From JAMQPK01 sp963782595 (GTDB lineage Bacteria; Acidobacteriota; Vicinamibacteria; Vicinamibacterales; JAMQPK01): a DNA stretch of 64,000 nucleotides. A program made the translations under genes and the position numbers. The notes beneath the pieces are model-generated. The model did not search any database. It was not told where the DNA came from and saw only the letters and a list, made by a program, of their open reading frames with translations. Location: contig CAWAKJ010000003.1 of the NCBI GenBank assembly GCA_963782595.1, positions 62,001 through 126,000 of the forward strand, given 5' to 3'. Shown piece after piece: positions 9,586-16,013 of the stretch (the stretch's first letter is position 1; each line of letters begins with the position of its first letter).

Positions 9586-9693
9586 ATGGTCGGTCCGCAA
9601 GACCTGCTCAAGTTCACCCCCGCGCGATTCGAAGCCATCGACGGCATGCCGGTCGTCGACATCAAGCCGGTGCTCGGCAGGCGCCGTTGCTGA
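9586..9693 (+). pseudogene. possible C-terminal fragment of a TrmO/TsaA-like methyltransferase
   Basis: This open stretch encodes FTPARFEAIDGMPVVDIKPVL. It resembles the C-terminal signature of the TsaA/TrmO tRNA methyltransferase family (DGTPVLDIKPY). There is no upstream remainder of such a gene, because the VWFA gene ends 32 bp earlier. It is therefore either a relic or a chance similarity. The assignment rests on one short motif. Confidence 0.25.
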
Positions 9694-9856
9694 ATTCGCG
9701 CCTGGGTCCGTAGAGGGCATCCTCCGTCGCGCTGTTATTTGGCGCGCGAATTTCACAGAATCACGAATCCTTTCAAAAAAGGACTTGACGACTTTTTCAG
9801 GGCCACATGCGTGTGCGCGTGGTAGATGCGCCATTCATGGCGAGAAACCGACGACG

Positions 9857-9973
9857 ATGCCTCTTGGCGCCTTCAAATCCGGAACGGAGCTTCGTGCGAC
9901 GAAGAGCGGCGAGATCCAAGGCTGTGAGGTCGATATGACCTCAACGAATGACGATGATATGTATGTTGAATGA
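9857..9973 (+). CDS. possible 38-aa leader ORF coupled to the HNH gene
   Basis: An ATG at 9857 opens MPLGAFKSGTELRATKSGEI and ends in an Asp/Met-rich tail. Its stop TGA overlaps the ATG of the next gene (ATGA), suggesting translational coupling. No family is recognised. The remaining sequence 9694-9856 shows no gene. Confidence 0.3.
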   Translation: MPLGAFKSGTELRATKSGEIQGCEVDMTSTNDDDMYVE

Positions 9974-11244
9974 CACCGACACTCGCATCTCTTCATGACT
10001 TCTCAGATCAGGATTTGTTGTCGCAGCTCGAGCGCGCGATTCAGTGCCAACGCCAGGCGACGGCACAGGTAATCGCGCTGCTCATGGAGGTCGACGCGCG
10101 CAAGCTTTACGCGCAGCAGAGCTGTTCCTCGCTCTTCACCTACTGTGTGAAGGTGTTGCACTTCTCCGAGCACGCTGCGTATCTGCGCATCGAAGGCGCC
10201 CGGGCGGCGAAACGCTTCCCGACGATTCTGGAACGCCTTACCGAGGGAACGCTGCATCTCACGGCAGTCAGTCTGCTGGCTCCGCATCTGACGGCGGCAA
10301 ATCACAAAGAGATGCTCGACGCAGCGCGGCACAAGAGCAAGCGCGAGGTTGAGGAATTGGTGGCGCGTGTGCGGCCGCAATCGGATGTGCCGGCTATGGT
10401 TCGAAGACTCCCGGCGTTCCAGCCGAGCGCAATGGTGCAGACGACACTTGAAGGCGGGGCCCAGCCGTTGGTGGCAGGCGCGTCGGCCGCGCCGGCGGCA
10501 GTCGCGGCGCCGAGGGCTCAGCCGGCGGCAATCAGGCCGCTGGCGCCGGAACGCTTCAAGGTGCAATTCACGGTCGATCGCGGCACATACGACAAGCTGC
10601 GTCAGGCGCAGGACCTGCTGCGACATTCCATTCCGAACGGCGATCCCGCCGTCATCTTCGATCGCGCGCTGACGCTGTTGATAGCCGAGTTGTCGAAGAC
10701 GAAATTTGCCGAAACGGAGCGGCCGCGCTCATGTCGAACGGCCATGCCTGGCTCGCGACACGTTCCCGCAAGGGTCAGGCGGGAGGTCTGGCGGCGCGAC
10801 GAAGCGCAGTGCGCGTTTCGCGGGGAACGCGGCCGCTGTGCGGAGACCGGTTTTCTTGAATTCCACCATGTCGTCCCGTACGCCCAAGGCGGCGCCGCGA
10901 CCCCGGACAATATCGAGCTGCGCTGTCGTGCGCACAACGTCTACGATGCCGAGCAGCAGTCTGCGCACGGCACGTCTTCATTCTGGGTGCGGGAGTCGAG
11001 AGCAGACTACTGCGTGCAGGCGCGACTCGGTCCGGACCGAGTTCACGACAATTTCGCACTTCAGCGTCCCGAAAAACGCAATCGACATGCCATCAGGCGA
11101 CCAGTCGTCGACCGTCGGGCGAAATCGCGGGACCTGCGCCCCCACGACCCGCGGGAATCGCAGAGGTCATCTCTGGAGGATGGCTGCCACGGCGTCGGAA
11201 ACGGTCTCGCCCGTCCAAGAATCCGGAGAGCGCTCCAATGTTAG
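9970..11244 (+). CDS. HNH endonuclease with DUF222-like N-terminus; C-terminal tail aberrant
   Basis: The N-terminal 170 residues are helical (ARKLYAQQSCSSLFTYCVKV and LTEGTLHLTAVSLLAPHLT), as in the DUF222/13E12-type HNH proteins. An Ala/Pro linker and a second helical block follow. The HNH core lies at about 265-325: VRREVWRRDEAQCAF, then CAETGFLEFHHVVPYAQGG and NIELRCRAHN, with the HH pair and the asparagine of the fold. Relatives normally end soon after the RAHN-x-YDAE block. Here the frame runs on for about 100 residues, antisense to a decayed kinase gene. The tail is probably read-through into foreign sequence after loss of the original stop. Confidence 0.75.
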   Translation: MTPTLASLHDFSDQDLLSQLERAIQCQRQATAQVIALLMEVDARKLYAQQSCSSLFTYCVKVLHFSEHAAYLRIEGARAAKRFPTILERLTEGTLHLTAVSLLAPHLTAANHKEMLDAARHKSKREVEELVARVRPQSDVPAMVRRLPAFQPSAMVQTTLEGGAQPLVAGASAAPAAVAAPRAQPAAIRPLAPERFKVQFTVDRGTYDKLRQAQDLLRHSIPNGDPAVIFDRALTLLIAELSKTKFAETERPRSCRTAMPGSRHVPARVRREVWRRDEAQCAFRGERGRCAETGFLEFHHVVPYAQGGAATPDNIELRCRAHNVYDAEQQSAHGTSSFWVRESRADYCVQARLGPDRVHDNFALQRPEKRNRHAIRRPVVDRRAKSRDLRPHDPRESQRSSLEDGCHGVGNGLARPRIRRALQC

Positions 11245-11330
11245 GATGGACTGCGCGAGAGACTTCGCCCATCCCGCACGAGCGGATGAGCGCCAGGACT
11301 TCGCAGTGCGCCGAGATAGCGGGCACGTGC
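11050..11330 (-). pseudogene. relic of a eukaryotic-type Ser/Thr kinase with TolB-like repeats
   Basis: On the minus strand, fragments of a kinase appear in the right order but in different frames. The glycine loop region is AHCEVLALIRSCGMGEVSRA (about 11311-11252; family form YEVLALIGSGGMGEVYRA). HPNIGALS follows directly, so the Lys-bearing N-lobe strand is missing. A second frame gives SWTGETVSDAVAAILQR (about 11220-11170), the conserved C-lobe segment of acidobacterial kinases. SPDGRRLVA and DWSPDGMSIAFF (about 11130-11070) are TolB/WD-type propeller blades. Stops and frame changes between the blocks show a dead gene. No function is expected. Confidence 0.6.
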
Positions 11331-11543
11331 GTCAGCGAACGGAATTTGCCAATCCTGCTTATTCTTGCGCACCACCGACAGCATTGGCCTCGACGTCGCC
11401 TCCAATGGAGAAGGTCACGATATTTCGACAATAAGTTCCGCAGATCAGCACACTAATGGTTCCCGCCACCCGATTTCAGCCCTGCAATCCGGGCACACCC
11501 CTTGGCCTGAGTTGTGCAAAAGGTCGTCACAGGGTTGATTAAA

Positions 11544-11729
11544 ATGGACGGACCAGACTCACGGCGAGGAAAGCTACCGGAGATCAGGGCGGAAGAGGAC
11601 ACGATTACGTTCCTTCTGACGATTGGGCTCCGCACTTCGGTGCCCGGCCAACTGGTGCTGCGGTGCGAACGAGATGGCGAGATCTACGCGTCCATCGTGC
11701 CGGCGCCCGTCAACAAGGACGAGCGGTAA
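11544..11729 (+). CDS. hypothetical 61-aa ORF
   Basis: This reads MDGPDSRRGKLPEIRAEEDT and ends APVNKDER. It is beta-rich and protein-like (TFLLTIGLRTSVPGQLVLR), but no family is recognised and no good ribosome site is seen. It sits between two gene relics, so it may itself be a surviving fragment. Confidence 0.3.
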   Translation: MDGPDSRRGKLPEIRAEEDTITFLLTIGLRTSVPGQLVLRCERDGEIYASIVPAPVNKDER

Positions 11730-11735
11730 TCCTGA

Positions 11736-11870
11736 TATTCTAGGGGCATTCCGAACCTTCCCTTCGCGGCTCATCGCCTTGTCAAGAATCGCGGCATCGC
11801 GTTTGCGACGCTGCTGACGGTCGTCGCCATTGGTGCAACGAGCGCGATGTTCACGCTCGTCAAAGCCGGG
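11736..11870 (+). pseudogene. fragment resembling an ADOP permease N-terminus, in frame with the next gene
   Basis: The open frame upstream of the hydrolase ATG reads NLPFAAHRLVKNRGIAFATL, then LTVVAIGATSAMFTLVKAG. This matches the first helix of ADOP permeases; the intact copy near 16020 reads RRLKASPGFTTIAVLTLALG and then ATAIFSV. There is no usable start codon before 11847, and the rest of the permease is absent. The fragment continues without a stop into the MetX-like hydrolase. Confidence 0.45.
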
Positions 11871-12920
11871 CGGCAAGACCGTTCGATCGTCGGCCGCCTC
11901 GGCGCAGCCCGGCCTTTATCGCCCGAACACGGCGATTTCATCATCAAGAATTTCCGATTTACGTCAGGCGAGGTTCTCCCTGAACTGCGGCTCCACTACC
12001 GCACGCTCGGGACGCCCGAGCGTGACGCATCCGGAGTGGTTCGCAACGCCGTCCTCATCATCCACGGCACGGGAGGAAGTGGAGGCGTGTTTGCGGCGAA
12101 CCCGTTCTTTGGGGGCCAGCTGTTTGTCCCCGGAGGCGTGCTCGACGCGAGTCGCTACTTCCTGATCATGCCCGACGTGCTCGGCCACGGACAGTCGAGC
12201 AAGCCGAGCGACGGCCTGCGTGCACGCTTTCCGCGATATGGCTACAACGACATGGTCGACGCACAGTACCGCCTCGTCACCGAGGGGCTGGGGGTGAATC
12301 GCCTTCGTCTCGTCATGGGCACATCGATGGGCGCGATGCACACCTGGGTCTGGGCCGAGCGTTATCCCGACTTCATGGACGCGTTGATGCCGCTTGGCGG
12401 CCTGCCGGCCCAGGTCTCCGGACGAAACCGACTGTGGCGGCGCGTCATCAGCGACGCCATCCGCAACGATCCCGAGTGGAAGGGCGGGGACTACGAGGCG
12501 CAGCCCCAGAGCTTCAGGACAGCTCAGCAGATGCTGTTTCTCATCAGCAGCAATTCGATCCTGCGGCAGCAGATGATGCCGACGCTGGCCGAAAGCGATG
12601 CGGTGATCGATGCGGTCGTGGAGAACGGGATCAAGACGGGCGATGCCAACAACCTGTTGTATGCGATCGAATCGTCATTCGACTACGATCCCGGGCCGTT
12701 GCTCGAGAAGATCCGCGCGCCGTTGTTTGCCATCAACTCGGAAGACGACCTGATCAACCCGCCGGAGCTTGGCATTCTGGAACGCGAAATCACGCGGGTC
12801 CCAAAAGGCCGCGCGATCATGATTCCGTTCGGCCCACAGACGCAGGGACATGGCACGCATTCGGTTCCCGCCCTGTGGAAACATCATCTGGCAGAGTTGC
12901 TGAAGATCTCGGAACGGTAG
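11847..12920 (+). CDS. alpha/beta hydrolase of the homoserine O-acetyltransferase (MetX) type
   Basis: The 357-aa product has the MetX-like fold. It has LPELRLHYRTLGTP (about 44-57), an oxyanion region NAVLIIHGTGGSGG (67-80) and the nucleophile elbow GTSMGA with Ser160. The acid is in NSEDDLINPP (Asp300 or 301) and the histidine in QGHGTHS (His335 or 338). True MetX transfers acetyl to homoserine; this branch is often annotated only as a hydrolase, and no methionine genes are nearby. The first 20 residues derive from the permease-like fragment upstream. A GDFIIKNFRFTSGE block marks where homology to relatives begins, and any original signal peptide seems lost. Confidence 0.75.
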   Translation: MFTLVKAGRQDRSIVGRLGAARPLSPEHGDFIIKNFRFTSGEVLPELRLHYRTLGTPERDASGVVRNAVLIIHGTGGSGGVFAANPFFGGQLFVPGGVLDASRYFLIMPDVLGHGQSSKPSDGLRARFPRYGYNDMVDAQYRLVTEGLGVNRLRLVMGTSMGAMHTWVWAERYPDFMDALMPLGGLPAQVSGRNRLWRRVISDAIRNDPEWKGGDYEAQPQSFRTAQQMLFLISSNSILRQQMMPTLAESDAVIDAVVENGIKTGDANNLLYAIESSFDYDPGPLLEKIRAPLFAINSEDDLINPPELGILEREITRVPKGRAIMIPFGPQTQGHGTHSVPALWKHHLAELLKISER

Positions 12921-12927
12921 CTCCCTC

Positions 12928-13263
12928 TCAGGCCTCCGATACCTCGATGACGCCGTTTTCGTCAGCATCGACGCGGAAGAAAAATCCGTCGGTCAGGCCG
13001 TGCTGTGCCACCCAGCCCACGATTTTGAGCGCGACAGCATGGGCCTTCTCTCCGTCATTCCGCCCCGGCATCCGCTCATACGCCGCACCAGTAAAGCGCA
13101 GGCCCCCGCTGATGGGCGGCGTACCGGCGCGATCGACGCTGAACCGGGCGACGTAGGCGTGGCGACTGCCGCTCGTCGGGTCCCGCTCGAAGCTGTCCTG
13201 GTGGATTGTGCCGTCGGATCCGTCCGGCCAGCGCAGGATCCGGCCACTGATGTCGAAGGTCAT
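12928..13263 (-). CDS. hypothetical 111-aa protein
   Basis: The product starts MTFDISGRILRWPDGSDGTI and ends DADENGVIEVSEA. It is soluble and acidic, and I do not recognise the family. ATG 13263 is used; the open frame extends to 13383, but that part would cover the promoter of the divergent GTPase gene. It is convergent with the hydrolase, with 7 bp between stops. Confidence 0.55.
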   Translation of the reverse strand: MTFDISGRILRWPDGSDGTIHQDSFERDPTSGSRHAYVARFSVDRAGTPPISGGLRFTGAAYERMPGRNDGEKAHAVALKIVGWVAQHGLTDGFFFRVDADENGVIEVSEA

Positions 13264-13355
13264 ACGCTGTAGTCTAAGGCGTGAGCCGGATCTGTGAAAA
13301 TGAGCCATGATTTGTAGAACGTCCCCTTTTTCGACGCACTGACAGAGACGACCCG

Positions 13356-14453
13356 ATGAAAATCGCGCTGATCGGCCTGCCACAGGTGGGCAAAAAAACT
13401 CTCTTTTCCCTGTTGACCGGGATGGCGTACGACAATCTGATCAATCGCTCGAGCGACTTCGCCGTTGGTACGGTGAAGGTCGCAGATGCGCGCATGGACA
13501 GGCTGTCGGCCCTGTACAACCCGAAAAAGACGAAATTCGCCGAGATCGAGTGCACGCTTGCCCCCGCGCCGCCCAAAGACGCGAAACCGCGCGAACAGTG
13601 GCTGGGCAAGCTGAAGGACATGGACGCGCTGTGTCACGTCGTGCGCGCGTTCGACGATTCGTCGGTGTTTCACGCGAGCGGCTCGGTCGATCCGCTGCGC
13701 GACATCGAGGTGATGAGCCTCGAGCTGGCGATTACCGATCTCTCGCTCGTGGAACTGCGCCTCGAGCGTATCGCGCAGGAGCAGAAGAAGAAGCCCGCTC
13801 CCGAACGTATCGAGGAGGCGGCGTTGCTGGAGACGCTCAAGCCCTATCTGGAGAGCGGCAAGTCGCTCCGCGAACACCCGATGCAGGAAATCGACCTCAA
13901 GAAGATTCGATCGCTTCAGTTCCTCACGTTGAAAGGCATGGTGACGGCACTCAACTGCGGCGAGTCGAATTTTCCCAGTCCGGAATTGCTCGACGCCGCA
14001 CGCACCAGGATTACCGGACCGGCCAACGAAGTCTGCGCCTTGTGCGCGAAGCTCGAGGCTGAAGTCGCGCAGATTGGCGATCCCGCCGAGCGTGCCGAGT
14101 TTCTCCAGGCCCTCGGCATCGATGAGCCCGCCGTGAACACGCTCACGCGCCTGTTGTACAAGGCGCTCGGTTATCTCTCATTCTTCACGGTCGGCGAAGA
14201 CGAAGTGCGCGCATGGACCATCCGTCGAGGCGGCACAGCGTTGGACGCAGCCAACGCGATCCACAGCGATCTGGCCAGGGGATTCATCCGCGCGGAAGTG
14301 ATGAAGTGCGACGAGTTGCTGGCCGCCGGCGCCGAGCGCGGCACAGGCCACGCCGCGGAGGTCCTCCTCAAAGAGACCGCAAAGCTGCACCTGAAAGGGA
14401 AGGACTACACCGTCGAAGACGGCGACATCGTGCACATCCGCCATAGCGGGTGA
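13356..14453 (+). CDS. YchF-like GTP-binding protein (DUF933/TGS) lacking the G3 motif
   Basis: The 365-aa chain has a P-loop (GLPQVGKKT, 7-15), a helical domain (about 130-190), a YchF-type N-x-x-E block (LNCGESNFP) and a C-terminal DUF933/TGS region (about 280-365: DEVRAWTIRRGGTALDAANA, and VEDGDIVHIRHSG at the end). Canonical YchF has a DxAGL switch with a long glycine-rich loop near residue 70. Here that region reads EIECTLAPAPPKD and the motif is missing. It is therefore a divergent paralogue and may not hydrolyse nucleotide in the usual way. Weak GAGA ribosome site. Confidence 0.8.
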   Translation: MKIALIGLPQVGKKTLFSLLTGMAYDNLINRSSDFAVGTVKVADARMDRLSALYNPKKTKFAEIECTLAPAPPKDAKPREQWLGKLKDMDALCHVVRAFDDSSVFHASGSVDPLRDIEVMSLELAITDLSLVELRLERIAQEQKKKPAPERIEEAALLETLKPYLESGKSLREHPMQEIDLKKIRSLQFLTLKGMVTALNCGESNFPSPELLDAARTRITGPANEVCALCAKLEAEVAQIGDPAERAEFLQALGIDEPAVNTLTRLLYKALGYLSFFTVGEDEVRAWTIRRGGTALDAANAIHSDLARGFIRAEVMKCDELLAAGAERGTGHAAEVLLKETAKLHLKGKDYTVEDGDIVHIRHSG

Positions 14454-14486
14454 CCACGATTTCGGACGACGTATCACGCGGCAGGT

Positions 14487-14577
14487 AATGGGCGGACACG
14501 GCTGGCATTCTGCTCGCGGCAACGTGTTTTCGAGTATCCATTGCCGCTACGCAGAACGCCAGCCGTGTCCGCCCATT
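14487..14577. repeat. hairpin element 1 with conserved 45-bp core
   Basis: A 20-bp perfect outer stem (AATGGGCGGACACGGCTGGC at 14487-14506, complement at 14558-14577) surrounds a core at 14512-14556. The core has its own inner stem, GCGGCAA/TTGCCGC. The core recurs inverted at 14828-14872 with 44 of 45 bases identical, but the outer stem there differs. Confidence 0.85.
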
Positions 14578-14811
14578 GCTCACCGCGTCCGTTCTCTCCG
14601 TCGGTGCCCATAGGCATCAAGCATGGCGGGGAGCGCACCGCAGAGCAGTGTGACCGCTATCGCCTCACCAGGGTGTAAAGAGGAGCGCGATTATACGCGG
14701 GGAGATCGCGCGCAGCGGATTGAAATGCCGCGGTTAGGCCAGCCGCGAGCAGCAATCCCATCGCCGCGCGTGGCAATATGGCGGGATCTGAGGAGCAACC
14801 GGCGCGGTCAC

Positions 14812-14887
14812 GGGCGGACGGCGGGCGTTCTGCGTAGCGGCAATAGATACTCGAAAACACGTTGCCGCGAGCGCCCGCCCGTCCGCC
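14812..14887. repeat. hairpin element 2 with conserved 45-bp core (inverted copy)
   Basis: The core at 14828-14872 is the reverse complement of the core of element 1 with one substitution. The flanking stem is GGGCGGACGGCGGGCG paired imperfectly with CGCCCGCCCGTCCGCC. Same architecture, different stem sequence. Confidence 0.8.
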
Positions 14888-14927
14888 GCGCGTCAGGTTC
14901 AAGACTTCAGATTCTAGTTTCGCTTCT

Positions 14928-15842
14928 CTATTTCACATACCAGTGACCGGCGAGCGAGAACCCGATTTTCCTGGGTTCCATTCCCCCAAGCGTTGTGTGC
15001 GACCACCGGTAGCCGACGTCGGCGCTCAGTGCGAATCGCGGTGCGCCGGGGAAGGTCGCCTCGGCCCCGCCGAATGCCTGGAAGCCGAGTCCTTTTTCCG
15101 TCACGGCGTCCGAGATTGGCCTGGCCGGATCGGCCGCGGTTGCGCGATACAGGTTGCCTCCGCCACCTACATACGGCCGCAACCACAGGCTGCCCGTCAC
15201 GCTGTCGGGCAATGAGTACAGAACGCTCGGAGCGAACTGGATCGACGTGACATAGCCAGGTGCTCCAACGCTATCGAATCGATTGCGCGACACTTCGAAC
15301 TGCATGCCCAGCCGGTTGCCCCACCATGTCCGAACGGTCCCGCCGAAGGTCGGTGCGGAGAAGGCCAATGTGGCCGCACTCATCCTGCCTCCCAAACCGA
15401 CGGTGTGACTCGGCAGCGAGACATACTCCGAGATCGCGCTGGTCCGAGCCGCAATCGCTGCCTGCTCGGCGGGCGTCATGGCGGCGAGCGGAGCCGCGGG
15501 CGCAGCCGACGCCGGCGTTTGGGACGCAGATGTCGCGACAATGCGATACGGGTTCGGCACGGTGCCGCGGGCAATCGTGCCCGAGCTCACATGCACATAC
15601 GCGAGACCGTTCTCGCCGGCGGGCCAGGACACCTGAACCCAGGATCCCAGGTTGCGCCTGACTTCCAGTAATGTGCCGCTGGGCGCCGTGCCGACCGTCG
15701 CGCTGGCGGTGGTCGGCGATTTGTGGAGGCTTGCCGAACTTTTCACAGTAAGGACAGTCGTCTGCGGCTCTGGCGTCTGCGCGGACACCGGCGACGAGCT
15801 CAGACAGAGCGCCACGGCGACCGCTGCAATATGACGAGTCAT
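14928..15842 (-). CDS. outer-membrane beta-barrel protein with SH3-like domain
   Basis: The 304-aa exported protein starts MTRHIAAVAVALCLSSSPVSAQ, a clear signal peptide. ATG 15842 has GGAGG 7 nt upstream. A bacterial SH3-like domain follows (about 28-95: VLTVKSSASLHKSPTTASAT, WVQVSWPAGENGLAYVHVS). After an Ala-rich linker, the C-terminal half has alternating aromatic strands (WWGNRLGMQFEVSRN, LWLRPYVGGGGNLY) and ends in an aromatic strand GFSLAGHWYVK, as expected of a small beta-barrel. Function unknown. Confidence 0.75.
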   Translation of the reverse strand: MTRHIAAVAVALCLSSSPVSAQTPEPQTTVLTVKSSASLHKSPTTASATVGTAPSGTLLEVRRNLGSWVQVSWPAGENGLAYVHVSSGTIARGTVPNPYRIVATSASQTPASAAPAAPLAAMTPAEQAAIAARTSAISEYVSLPSHTVGLGGRMSAATLAFSAPTFGGTVRTWWGNRLGMQFEVSRNRFDSVGAPGYVTSIQFAPSVLYSLPDSVTGSLWLRPYVGGGGNLYRATAADPARPISDAVTEKGLGFQAFGGAEATFPGAPRFALSADVGYRWSHTTLGGMEPRKIGFSLAGHWYVK

Positions 15843-16013
15843 CTGGTAACCTCCGGACGTCACGAACGATCGTGACGTCGTGATAACACTTTCGTAATGG
15901 GCGGGCGCCGTATCTTGCTGAATTCAGGCGCTCGCGATTCCCTGCGCCAGCATCAGAGCAAAGCGCGTGCTTCGGACGCGTATTTCTGAAAAATTGTGCA
16001 GGATTCATCACCT

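Larger units (their letters stand above)
14454..14927. other. 474-bp intergenic region with two hairpin elements
   Basis: Apart from the two hairpins I see no convincing gene. A minus-strand stretch (about 14780-14670) encodes a hydrophobic MGLLLAAGLTAAFQSAA-like segment without a start context and is not called. The region separates a plus-strand gene end from a minus-strand gene end. Confidence 0.5.

Noticed and set aside
12434..13156. 240-aa plus-strand open frame
   Set aside because: Shadow of the MetX-like hydrolase and of the minus-strand 111-aa gene; no ribosome site or domain.
14487..14887. Integron attC sites
   Set aside because: The hairpins have a conserved core and variable stems, the reverse of attC. 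No cassette genes or integrase are nearby, and the 1R/1L box consensus is not evident.
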